Positions 1-7,514 of a DNA stretch of 8,506 nt are shown here, piece after piece. The stretch is from Proteobacteria bacterium UBA964 (GTDB lineage: Bacteria; Pseudomonadota; Gammaproteobacteria; Steroidobacterales; Steroidobacteraceae). The first letter of the stretch is position 1. Every line of letters starts with the position of its first letter. Below the pieces are notes generated by a model that was not told the origin of the DNA, did no database searches, and saw only the letters and a program-made list of their open reading frames with translations. The translations under genes were made by a program, and so were the position numbers. The DNA is taken from positions 1-8,506 of the forward strand of contig DBCG01000035.1 in NCBI GenBank assembly GCA_002292945.1, written 5' to 3'.

Positions 1-69
1 CAGGCTGCCGTCGGCGTTCACGGCGATACGGGTGCCTTGCGGCGGCACCGTGATGTGTTCGTATCTCAT
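1..69 (-). CDS. icd: NADP-dependent isocitrate dehydrogenase, N-terminal fragment (cut by window edge)
   Basis: The gene starts at the ATG complementary to 67-69 and runs off the left edge, so only 23 codons are visible. The peptide begins MRYEHITVPPQG and ends VNADGSL. This matches the start of Pseudomonas-type NADP isocitrate dehydrogenases, which begin M-Y---I-VP--G--I-VNAD-SL before the conserved NPIIPFIEGDGIG block, which would lie outside the window. The enzyme oxidatively decarboxylates isocitrate to 2-oxoglutarate in the TCA cycle. It follows aceA on the same strand after a 53-bp gap and competes with it for isocitrate. A Shine-Dalgarno GGAGG (complement of 78-82) lies 8 nt before the ATG, inside a strong hairpin at 72-104. 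The identification rests on a short but characteristic N-terminus. The catalytic domain is not visible. Confidence 0.8.
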   Translation of the reverse strand, partial: MRYEHITVPPQGTRIAVNADGSL

Positions 70-71
70 GA

Positions 72-104
72 CCGCGGCCTCCGGACCGTCACCGAAGGCC
101 GCGG
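72..104 (-). promoter_or_regulatory. Stable hairpin sequestering the icd ribosome-binding site
   Basis: Positions 72-84 and 92-104 form inverted arms of 13 nt around a 7-nt loop (85-91). The outer nine pairs are perfect and GC-rich (CCGCGGCCT with AGGCCGCGG). The one non-Watson-Crick position (81 with 95) becomes a U.G wobble in the minus-strand RNA but a mismatch in plus-strand RNA, so the structure is better formed in the aceA-icd transcript. It ends 2 nt before the icd ATG, and its 3' arm contains the GGAGG Shine-Dalgarno (complement of 78-82). No U-tract follows, so it is not a canonical intrinsic terminator. The structure is seen in the sequence. Its role in lowering or conditioning icd translation, or in attenuating or processing the transcript, is inferred. 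Confidence 0.7.
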
Positions 105-122
105 ATTCTACACGAGCCGCGA

Positions 123-1409
<1,287 letters not shown>

Positions 1410-1452
1410 GGTGGCATCCTGCGTCGGAGGTTGGAGGTTCGGAAGCGGAGAA

Positions 1453-1479
1453 GCGCGCTGCGTCGTCAGGCGAGCGCGC
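1453..1479 (-). repeat. Short GC-rich hairpin spanning the aceB stop codon
   Basis: GCGCGCT at 1453-1459 is perfectly complementary to AGCGCGC at 1473-1479, with 13 nt between. The aceB stop codon (1466-1468) sits in the loop. It is the only clear structure in the 56-bp aceB-aceA gap. No U-run follows it. In an operon transcript it could protect the upstream aceB message or adjust the aceB:aceA ratio, but GC-rich 7-mers pair by chance fairly often in such DNA. Confidence 0.35.
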
Positions 1480-3058
1480 GGTAAGCGGACAAGGTCAGGA
1501 ACGACTCGAAGCGTTCATCAGCGGTGATCCGATCGAGGAGATCCGCCGCACCGTCGAAGTTCCCCGTGGCATAGGCGACATCACCCAAGGCGGCGCGCAA
1601 CCGGCCCTGCTCCTGCGCGAGCGTCAGGCGGAAGAGCTCGAGGGTGACCTTCCGCCCGTCGTCCAGGACGCCGCGCGGGTGGCGGATCCACTGCCACACC
1701 TGGGCACGCGAGATCTCCGCCGTGGCGGCGTCCTCCATCAGATTGTTGATGGGCACGCAGCCGTTGCCCGAGATCCAGGCCGCCATGTACTGCAAGGCGA
1801 CGCTGATGTTGTTTCGAAGACCCGCCTCGGTGATCGCGCCCGTTGGGACGCGCAGCAGATCGGCCGCGCCCACCTCGACATCCTCTCGCAGTCGGTGCAT
1901 CTGGTTCGGGGTCGGCATCAGACGATCGAACACCGCCAGTGCGATGGGCACCAGCGCAGGATGTGCCACCCAGGTGCCGTCATGGCCGTCACCCGCTTCG
2001 CGCTCTTTATCGGCGCGGACCTTGTCGAGGGCGGCATCGTTCGCCACCGGGTCGTTCTTGATGGGGATCTGTGCGGCCATGCCACCCATGGCGAACGCCC
2101 CGCGCCGGTGACAGGTACGGATGCAGAGCTGGGAGTAGGCACGCAGGAAGTGCGTCGTCATCGTGACCTGGTGGCGGTCGGGCAGCAGGAACTCCGGACG
2201 GGCCGCGAATTTTTTGATGTAGCTGAAGATGTAGTCCCAGCGCCCGCAGTTGAGGCCGACGATGTGGTCGCGAAGCTCCCAGAGGATCTCGTCCATCTCG
2301 AACGCCGCGAGGATCGTCTCGATCAACACCGTGCACTTGATGGTGCCGTGGGCGATGCCGAGCCGGCGCTCCGCGAAATCGAACACCTCCGCCCAGAGGC
2401 GCGCCTCACGATGGCTCTCGAGCTTCGGCAGATAGAAATAGGGCCCGGTTCCGCGCGCGGCGAGCTCGGCGTGGTTGTGGAAAAGATAGAGACCGAAATC
2501 GACCAGTGCGCCCGGCACCCGCGACACGCCGGTGCCCGCCGCGAGGTGCTTCTCCTCGAGGTGCCAGCCGCGCGGCCGAACGATCAACACCGCGGGGTGG
2601 GCGCCCAACCGATACGCTTTGCCCTCGGGCGAGGTGAAATCGATCTGCCGACGCACCGCGTCACGCAAGTTCGCCTGTCCCCGCACCACGTTGTCCCAGG
2701 ACGGAGACAGCGAATCCTCGCAATCCGCCATGAACACTTTGGCCCCGGAATTGAGCGCGTTGACGATCATCTTCCGATCCGTGGGCCCGGTGATCTCCAC
2801 ACGTCGATCGAGCAGATCGGCAGGGATCCGGGCGACGCGCCAGTCGCCTTCGCGGACGGACCGGGTCTCGGGCAGGAAATCGGGCAACTCGCCGCCATCG
2901 AGCCGGGCTTGACGGGCGTCCCGATCGCTTAGCAGGGTCTCGACGCGCGGCGCGAAACGGTCCACGAGTTCCCCGAGGAACGACAGGGCGTCCGGTGTCA
3001 GGATCCCCTCGTCGGCGGGACGGGGTGGGATGCTCGGGGATACGGTCAAAGCGGCCAT
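1466..3058 (-). CDS. aceB: Malate synthase A
   Basis: The enzyme condenses glyoxylate with acetyl-CoA to malate, completing the glyoxylate shunt. From the ATG at 3058 it is 530 aa, against 533 aa for E. coli AceB, and it aligns from ILTPDALSFLGELV to the final FLTLSAYRALA. In this numbering the conserved blocks are VEITGP (about 87-92), KVFMADCEDS (107-116), RPRGWHLEEKH (161-171), LIET (245-248), GLNCGRWDYIFSYIK (268-282), RGAFAMGGMAAQIP (319-332), GHDGTWVAHP (358-367) and LMEDAATAEISR (440-451), with the likely catalytic Asp443. An in-frame ATG at 3085 would add nine residues (MPLQISCNA). I prefer 3058 because the predicted aceB -10 box at 3090-3095 puts the transcript start near 3085, and family members lack the extension. 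Neither start has a good Shine-Dalgarno. It is the first gene of the aceB-aceA(-icd) cluster, divergent from the ScfR-type regulator. Confidence 0.97.
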   Translation of the reverse strand: MAALTVSPSIPPRPADEGILTPDALSFLGELVDRFAPRVETLLSDRDARQARLDGGELPDFLPETRSVREGDWRVARIPADLLDRRVEITGPTDRKMIVNALNSGAKVFMADCEDSLSPSWDNVVRGQANLRDAVRRQIDFTSPEGKAYRLGAHPAVLIVRPRGWHLEEKHLAAGTGVSRVPGALVDFGLYLFHNHAELAARGTGPYFYLPKLESHREARLWAEVFDFAERRLGIAHGTIKCTVLIETILAAFEMDEILWELRDHIVGLNCGRWDYIFSYIKKFAARPEFLLPDRHQVTMTTHFLRAYSQLCIRTCHRRGAFAMGGMAAQIPIKNDPVANDAALDKVRADKEREAGDGHDGTWVAHPALVPIALAVFDRLMPTPNQMHRLREDVEVGAADLLRVPTGAITEAGLRNNISVALQYMAAWISGNGCVPINNLMEDAATAEISRAQVWQWIRHPRGVLDDGRKVTLELFRLTLAQEQGRLRAALGDVAYATGNFDGAADLLDRITADERFESFLTLSAYRALA

Positions 3059-3062
3059 AGCG

Positions 3063-3091
3063 TTGCAGCTTATCTGCAAAGGCATGATAAT
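3063..3091 (+). promoter_or_regulatory. Candidate promoter of the ScfR-type regulator gene
   Basis: GATAAT at 3086-3091 matches five of six bases of the sigma-70 -10 consensus. TTGCAG at 3063-3068, 17 bp upstream, is a weak -35 (three of six). Transcription would start near 3098, giving a leader of about 27 nt. The -10 box overlaps the first AATTTCACA repeat, so a protein bound there would be expected to block this promoter. Prediction by eye only. Confidence 0.4.
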
Positions 3092-3130
3092 TTCACAGTC
3101 GAAATTTTACAGTGTCAATTTCACATGGCT
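3089..3130 (+). repeat. Three tandem direct repeats, AATTT(C/T)ACA, 14-bp period (candidate operator)
   Basis: Three consecutive 14-bp units fill the divergent region: AATTTCACAGTCGA (3089-3102), AATTTTACAGTGTC (3103-3116) and AATTTCACATGGCT (3117-3130). The first nine bases of each are identical except for one C/T transition, and units 1 and 2 share AATTT-ACAGT. The units stand out as AT-rich in GC-rich DNA. Unit 1 covers both predicted -10 boxes, the aceB -35 lies between the conserved cores of units 2 and 3, and unit 3 includes the regulator's ATG at 3125. The repeats are seen directly. Their use as an operator for the adjacent ScfR-type regulator, with autoregulation, is inferred from position. 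Confidence 0.7.
3090..3118 (-). promoter_or_regulatory. Candidate promoter of aceB(A-icd)
   Basis: On the minus strand a perfect TTGACA (complement of 3113-3118) is followed after exactly 17 bp by TGAAAT (complement of 3090-3095, four of six matches to TATAAT). Transcription would begin around 3083-3086, which supports translation of aceB from the ATG at 3058 with a leader of about 27 nt. The promoter lies within the 14-bp-period repeat array, so a regulator bound to the repeats would compete with RNA polymerase. Confidence 0.5.
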
Positions 3131-4636
3131 GGATTGCTGAGACAAGGGCATTTCCTCGGTTCGCGTCTGCGGACCCTGCGACGCCGTAATGGACTGACGC
3201 TCGAGGAGTTGTCCGCGCGCTGCGTTCAGTTGAACGCCGAGCATGCGCCTTCCGTGAGCTACCTCAGCATGGTCGAGACCGGCAAGCGGGTGCCCTCCGC
3301 ATCCATGCTCGCGGTGTTGGCCACGGTGTTCGGCAAGTCGGCCGACTGGTTCCTCGACCGCGAGTCGATGGCGGACGCGAGCGAAGCGCTGGCGCCGATC
3401 GGTCGCTTGCGCGGCGGACTACCCGTGATGTCGCTGGAACCGGGTTTCCTGTTCTCGCGCGAGTTGTTGCAGCTGGCGCTGCCGGAGCTGTTGGCGCAGA
3501 CCGGCACCAGCGGCACCCAGTTCGCGCGCCTGTTGGTGCGGGTGTGGCAGGAGACCCGGCAGAACGACTTCCCCGACATCGAGCGCGCGGCGGAATCGGT
3601 CGGTCGACGCCGCATGCCGCTCGGTCTCGACGATATCTTGTCGATCGCCAAGGAGGCAGGTCTCACCGTCCGCTGGGTCGAGGACGAGCGACGCCAGCGC
3701 GATCAACGCGTATTGCGCGCCCGCTTCGAGCCCCCCGGCAGCGTGATCATCAACCGCCGGCTACAAGATCAGGAGGGTCGGCTCAAGTACACGCTGGCCT
3801 ACTTCATCGGACATCGCATCCTCCACAACGGCGATGGCGCCGTCCCGCCGCACAGCGCCGTCGGCGGCGGACTCGAGGAGCCGATGCAACGAGGCGCCGC
3901 CGCGATGGCCCCGAAAGACGTACTGCTCGCTTGGCGTGATTTCGAGTGCAGCGCGTTCGCCGGCGCCCTGCTCTGCCCGCGCCAGCCGTTCCGCAGGTTC
4001 CTGGTCCGGGAGCGGCACGAACTCTCCGCCGGCGCGCGGTTGGGGGTCACCAACGCCGTGATGATGCGCCGCATGACCGCGGTCTCACCCTACCGGCATT
4101 GGCATTTCTTCGATGGCTATGAGCCGGGCTACCTCCGCGCGGTCTACCGTGGCAACGGCATTCCGCTGCCATGGGGCAACATGAGCGTGGTCCCCGACCC
4201 CTGCCCGAAGTGGGCGGTGTTCCGCCTGCTGCGCGAGGATGCGCCGGGGCGCTCGCCGATGCCTCCGGTCTCTCAGATCTCGGTCATGCACGACGGCAAC
4301 TCGCCGCGCCTCTACTGCTGCCACTCGCTGCGCGACCGCGATGCCGCGGGGACCTCTCACGTGCTCTCGGTGGGCATCGATCTCGCACCCGCCTTCGCAG
4401 CACAAGGCCTCGATCCGATGGCGCTCGTCGAAGAGGTCGCAGAGGCCTGTCGGCGCGGGGGCGGCCACGCCGCGATACCGCCTGCCGCCGCGGAGGCGAT
4501 ACGCACCGTGAGCCATGTGCTCAACATCGCCTGGGTCGCGCGTGCGCTCGAGGCGCCGGCGAGCACGATATGCCCGAGGGGCTCGGACTGTCCGCGCACC
4601 GCCCCTTGCACGACCGCAAGCGGCCGGGACGACTGA
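3125..4636 (+). CDS. XRE-family short-chain fatty acyl regulator (ScfR/RamB/PccR type)
   Basis: A 503-aa cytoplasmic DNA-binding regulator. Residues 11-76 form an XRE/Cro-type helix-turn-helix (LRTLRRRNGLTLEELS, then SYLSMVETGKRVPS and LATVFGKSADWFLD). The middle resembles the IrrE/M78 metalloprotease-like domain, with YFIGHRILH at 226-234 and ECSAFAGALLCPR at 274-286. The expected HExxH is degenerate, Tyr-Phe replacing His-Glu, so proteolysis is unlikely. The C-terminal part (about 330-480, with CPKWAVFRLL and SVGIDLAPAF) fits the DUF2083 region of ScfR proteins. The tail carries Cys483, Cys489 and Cys495. Known relatives are RamB (acetate/glyoxylate genes, Corynebacterium) and PccR (propionyl-CoA carboxylase, Rhodobacter). 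Placement opposite aceB suggests that it controls aceBA in response to a short-chain acyl-CoA. The ATG lacks a Shine-Dalgarno and lies in the third repeat, hinting at autoregulation. Confidence 0.9.
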   Translation: MAGLLRQGHFLGSRLRTLRRRNGLTLEELSARCVQLNAEHAPSVSYLSMVETGKRVPSASMLAVLATVFGKSADWFLDRESMADASEALAPIGRLRGGLPVMSLEPGFLFSRELLQLALPELLAQTGTSGTQFARLLVRVWQETRQNDFPDIERAAESVGRRRMPLGLDDILSIAKEAGLTVRWVEDERRQRDQRVLRARFEPPGSVIINRRLQDQEGRLKYTLAYFIGHRILHNGDGAVPPHSAVGGGLEEPMQRGAAAMAPKDVLLAWRDFECSAFAGALLCPRQPFRRFLVRERHELSAGARLGVTNAVMMRRMTAVSPYRHWHFFDGYEPGYLRAVYRGNGIPLPWGNMSVVPDPCPKWAVFRLLREDAPGRSPMPPVSQISVMHDGNSPRLYCCHSLRDRDAAGTSHVLSVGIDLAPAFAAQGLDPMALVEEVAEACRRGGGHAAIPPAAAEAIRTVSHVLNIAWVARALEAPASTICPRGSDCPRTAPCTTASGRDD

Positions 4637-4653
4637 CCCGAGGCGGTTCGATC

Positions 4654-6042
4654 TCAGCGCGCGGGACGACGGGCGCTGCGGCGCGGAGCGCCGGCGCGCT
4701 CGGAGATGAGCATCGCCAGCTCCAAAGATTGTTCGTAGTTGAGCCGCGGATCCACCGTGGAGCGGTAAGCGCGCTGCAGATCCTCGTCTGCGAGGCCACG
4801 CGCACCCCCCGTGCATTCGGTGACGTCCTCACCGGTGAGCTCGATATGCACGCCGCCGAGACTCGAACCCATCGCGTTATGGACCTGGAACGCCGACTCG
4901 AGCTCCCGCAGGATGTTCTCGAAGCGACGGGTCTTGAGGCCGCCCTGCGCGTTCTCGGTGTTGCCGTGCATGGGATCGCAGATCCACAGCACTTGGTGCC
5001 CGGTGGCGCGCACCGCTTCGATCGCTCGGGGCAATGCCGACTCGATGTCCCGCGCGCCGAAGCGGTGGATGAGCGCGAGCTTGCCCGGGATGTTCTCGGG
5101 ATTCAGCGTGGTCACGAGGCGCTGCAACCAATCGATGTCCATCGCTGTGCCGACCTTGACGCCGACCGGATTGGCGATGCCGCGACAGTACTCGACATGC
5201 GCCCCGCCGATCTCGGCGGTCCGCATGCCGATCCAAGGCATGTGCGTGGAGAGGTTGTACCAGCGATCCTGACGCGCGATGAAACGGGTCTGGGCCTGTT
5301 CGTAATGGAGGACCAAAGCTTCGTGGCTGGTATAGAAATCGGTGCGCAGCGATTGGTGGACCTCCTTCGCGCTGATGGTCTCGAAGAACTCGAGCCCATC
5401 GGCGACCGAGGCGACGATCCGCTCGTACTCGACCCGAAAAGGCGAATGACCGACGAAGCCGAGGTCCCAGTACTCCGGGTGATGCAGATCCGCGAAGCCG
5501 CCGTCGATCAGCGCCCGGATGAAGTTCAGCGTGAGCGCCGCGCGCTCATAGCCGCGCAGCAGCAGGGTGGGATCGGGTTCCCGGGCCTCCGCCGTGAACT
5601 CCGGTCGGTTGACGATATCGCCTCGGTAGGAGGGCAACGTCACCCCGTCACGGGTCTCGGTGTCGGCAGAGCGCGGCTTCGCGTACTGACCGGCCATGCG
5701 GCCTACGCGGATGATGGGACGCTTGAGACCGTGGACGAGCACCAGGCTCATCTGAAGCAATATCTTGAGACGCTGGGCGATGCTGCCTGAATCGCAGTCA
5801 TCGAAGCTCTCTGCACAGTCCCCACCCTGCAACAGGAACCGTTCCCCGCGTTGGGCGGCTGCGAACTCGGCACGCAGGCGCTCGACCTCCCACGAGACCA
5901 CGACGGGAGGCAATCGGGAGAGCTGTGCCACGGCGGCATCGAGCGCCGCACGATCCCGATAGTTCGGCTGTTGCCGCGCCGGAAAAGACTGCCAGGAGTC
6001 CGGGCGCCAATCGCCCGCTGGGGCTGAGTTAGTGAGTTCCAC
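4654..6042 (-). CDS. 3-deoxy-7-phosphoheptulonate (DAHP) synthase, class II
   Basis: The enzyme condenses phosphoenolpyruvate with erythrose 4-phosphate, the first step of the shikimate pathway to aromatic amino acids. The 462-aa length and motifs fit class II (plant-like) DAHP synthases: FLLQGGDCAESF (69-80), GRMAGQYAKPRS (114-125), RGDIVNRPEF (140-149), HEALVLHYEQ (240-249), TAEIGGAHVEYCRG (275-288), NPVGVKVG (291-298), DPMHGNT (356-362), GGVHIELTGEDVTEC (396-410) and DPRLNYEQSLELA (431-443). By comparison with the Mycobacterium enzyme the metal ligands would be Cys76, His359, Glu401 and Asp431, all present. The start is a GTG at 6042, just 9 bp after the mazG stop, without an obvious Shine-Dalgarno. 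WRPDSW followed by QQPNY near the N-terminus matches the usual start of proteobacterial members. It is the last gene of the nudL-mazG-DAHPS operon and converges on the regulator gene with a 17-bp gap. Symbols used for this class vary (aroG, aroF, aroH), so none is given. Confidence 0.96.
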   Translation of the reverse strand: MELTNSAPAGDWRPDSWQSFPARQQPNYRDRAALDAAVAQLSRLPPVVVSWEVERLRAEFAAAQRGERFLLQGGDCAESFDDCDSGSIAQRLKILLQMSLVLVHGLKRPIIRVGRMAGQYAKPRSADTETRDGVTLPSYRGDIVNRPEFTAEAREPDPTLLLRGYERAALTLNFIRALIDGGFADLHHPEYWDLGFVGHSPFRVEYERIVASVADGLEFFETISAKEVHQSLRTDFYTSHEALVLHYEQAQTRFIARQDRWYNLSTHMPWIGMRTAEIGGAHVEYCRGIANPVGVKVGTAMDIDWLQRLVTTLNPENIPGKLALIHRFGARDIESALPRAIEAVRATGHQVLWICDPMHGNTENAQGGLKTRRFENILRELESAFQVHNAMGSSLGGVHIELTGEDVTECTGGARGLADEDLQRAYRSTVDPRLNYEQSLELAMLISERAGAPRRSARRPAR

Positions 6043-6051
6043 GAAGATATT

Positions 6052-6834
6052 CTAGCCGCCTGCCTTCGCCTGCGCCCAGAGAGATTCCCACGCGGCGAGA
6101 TCGAGGGCGCCCAACTCCAGACCTCGCGCCTTGGCCAGATCCTCCATGCACGCGAAACGGCGTTCGAACTTCGCGTTGCTGCCGCGCAAGGCGGCTTCAG
6201 GATCGAGCCCTAAGTGCCGCGCCCAGCTCGCGATCGCGAACAGCAGGTCGCCGAGCTCGTCTTCCTGACGCGCCCGAGGCTCCCGATCGCGCAATGTCGC
6301 CTCGAACTCGCCGAGCTCTTCATCGACCTTCGCCCGTACGCCGCTGACATCGGGCCAATCGAAACCGACCCGGGCGGCACGCTTCGAGAGTTTGTTCGCC
6401 CGGGTCAGCCCGGGCAGCGTCAGCGCGACCCCCGCGAGCACGCCGGCATCGCCTGCAGCGGCACGCTCCGCCGCCTTGAGCCCTTCCCATGCGTCCGACT
6501 GCTGCTCGACTGACATCGCGGTCCGTTCGCCGAAGACATGCGGATGGCGTCGCTCGAGCTTGTCTGCGATCGCGGTGGCGACGGCATCGAAATCGAATTC
6601 ACCGCGCTCCTCGGCGATGCGCGCGACGAACACCACTTGGAACAGCAGATCCCCGAGTTCGTCGCGGATCGCCGATGGCTCGCCCGCAGCGACCGCTCCC
6701 GCCAGTTCGTGGGCTTCCTCGAGCGTGTGCGGCATGATGCTCGCCATCGTCTGGGCCCGGTCCCACGCGCAGCCGCCCTGCGGATCACGCAACCGGCGCA
6801 TCACGCCGAGCAGTCGTTGCAGCGGCTCGCTCAC
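6052..6834 (-). CDS. mazG: Nucleoside triphosphate pyrophosphohydrolase MazG
   Basis: MazG hydrolyses (d)NTPs to NMPs and pyrophosphate, a house-cleaning role, and in E. coli also lowers ppGpp. From the GTG at 6834 it is 260 aa (E. coli 263). It has the expected two tandem all-alpha MazG repeats. The first is introduced by RLRDPQGGCAWDRAQT and carries EEAHE (39-43) and ELGD (59-62). The second carries EELGE (172-176) and ELGD (193-196). These acidic residues bind the magnesium ions. KLERRHPHVFG (about 92-102) and NKLSKRAARVGFDWPDV (about 147-163) are family signatures. I choose GTG at 6834 over the longer TTG at 6855 because GAGGAG (complement of 6843-6848) sits 8 nt upstream and the GTG overlaps the nudL stop as GTGA, a classic translational-coupling arrangement. 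DAHP synthase starts 9 bp after its TAG stop. Confidence 0.96.
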   Translation of the reverse strand: MSEPLQRLLGVMRRLRDPQGGCAWDRAQTMASIMPHTLEEAHELAGAVAAGEPSAIRDELGDLLFQVVFVARIAEERGEFDFDAVATAIADKLERRHPHVFGERTAMSVEQQSDAWEGLKAAERAAAGDAGVLAGVALTLPGLTRANKLSKRAARVGFDWPDVSGVRAKVDEELGEFEATLRDREPRARQEDELGDLLFAIASWARHLGLDPEAALRGSNAKFERRFACMEDLAKARGLELGALDLAAWESLWAQAKAGG

Positions 6835-7514
6835 GCCGCCAACTCCTCGCCACAAAGCAGGCGGTAGAGGGTGTACAGCATCCCGGCCGTCGCTCCCCAG
6901 ATGTGGTGCGGACCGAAGGGCATGTCGATGAACTCCACGGAGACCCCCGAGTACTCCCGTCGCCGCGGGACGTGGTTGGCGGGATCCAGCAGGAATCCGA
7001 GCGGGACCTCGAAGGCCTCCTCGACTTCCCGGGGATCGGTCTTCAATTCGAACCCCGGCGTCACGAACGAGACGACCGGCGTGACCCGGTAACCGGAGAT
7101 CGGGATCAGGTGGTCGGGGAGGTAGCCCACCACGGAGACGAAACGGCGCTCGAGGCCGATCTCTTCTTCCGTCTCACGCAGCGCAGTCGCGGCTGCGTCG
7201 GCATCGCCGCTCTCCAACCGGCCACCCGGAAAGCTGATCTGGCCGGCGTGGTGAGGCAGGTGGCTCGCCCGGCGGGTGAGCAGCACGCTCAGGCCGTGAG
7301 GACGGTCGATGATGGGCATCAGCACGGCCGCCGGCAGGGGTGGCCGATCGAAGAGATCGGCGAGATCGACCGGACGGGAGGTCGCGCTGCTGAGTCGGCG
7401 CCAATCACGCAGCGGGTTCGGCGCCGGCCCGGGGCTCACCCGGCGCTGGATGAGATCGCGCAGGGCGATCGGATCCAATGCGGCAGGTGCGATGAGGCTC
7501 AAGGAGGTATCCAA
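6831..7514 (-). CDS. nudL: Nudix CoA pyrophosphatase (NudL/YeaB type)
   Basis: Predicted to cleave coenzyme A and acyl-CoAs to 3',5'-ADP and (acyl)phosphopantetheine. The UPF0035-type signature LPHHAGQISFPGG (about residues 86-98) runs directly into the Nudix box ending RETEEEIGL (about 113-121). The box has Asp in place of the first Glu and one extra residue before RE, the form I recall for CoA-specific members (E. coli NudL: FPGGAVDDTDAS...ALREAEEEV). GYRVTPVVSFV and the C-terminal HHIWGATAGML also match NudL. At 227 aa it is longer than E. coli NudL (about 190). The open frame begins with TTG at 7514 immediately after an in-frame stop, with no ATG and no Shine-Dalgarno nearby. A GTG at codon 26 is a possible alternative start. 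It heads the operon with mazG and DAHP synthase and diverges from purB. Confidence 0.9.
   Translation of the reverse strand: MDTSLSLIAPAALDPIALRDLIQRRVSPGPAPNPLRDWRRLSSATSRPVDLADLFDRPPLPAAVLMPIIDRPHGLSVLLTRRASHLPHHAGQISFPGGRLESGDADAAATALRETEEEIGLERRFVSVVGYLPDHLIPISGYRVTPVVSFVTPGFELKTDPREVEEAFEVPLGFLLDPANHVPRRREYSGVSVEFIDMPFGPHHIWGATAGMLYTLYRLLCGEELAA
6843..6848 (-). promoter_or_regulatory. Ribosome-binding site deciding the mazG start
   Basis: GAGGAG on the minus strand lies 8 nt before the GTG at 6834, within the last codons of nudL. It supports the GTG start and a 4-bp GTGA stop/start overlap rather than the longer frame opening at TTG 6855. Confidence 0.7.

Noticed and set aside
1679..2932. 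417-codon plus-strand open frame opposite aceB
   Set aside because: It is a shadow of the malate synthase frame with no recognisable domain or ribosome-binding site.
3086..3112. HexR-like half sites (TGTAAAATT on the minus strand)
   Set aside because: The right half of the HexR palindrome (ATTACA) is absent. The direct 14-bp repeat explains the similarity better.
4637..4700. Possible bidirectional terminator between the converging regulator and DAHP synthase genes
   Set aside because: The 17-bp gap has no stem. GC-rich inverted pairs inside the DAHP synthase end lack a U-tract and are expected by chance there.
4171..5790. 539-codon plus-strand open frame across the regulator end and opposite DAHP synthase
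   Set aside because: It overlaps two well-supported genes out of frame. The composition is Arg/Ala/Gly/Pro-rich and no motif is seen, so it is a GC-rich shadow despite its length.
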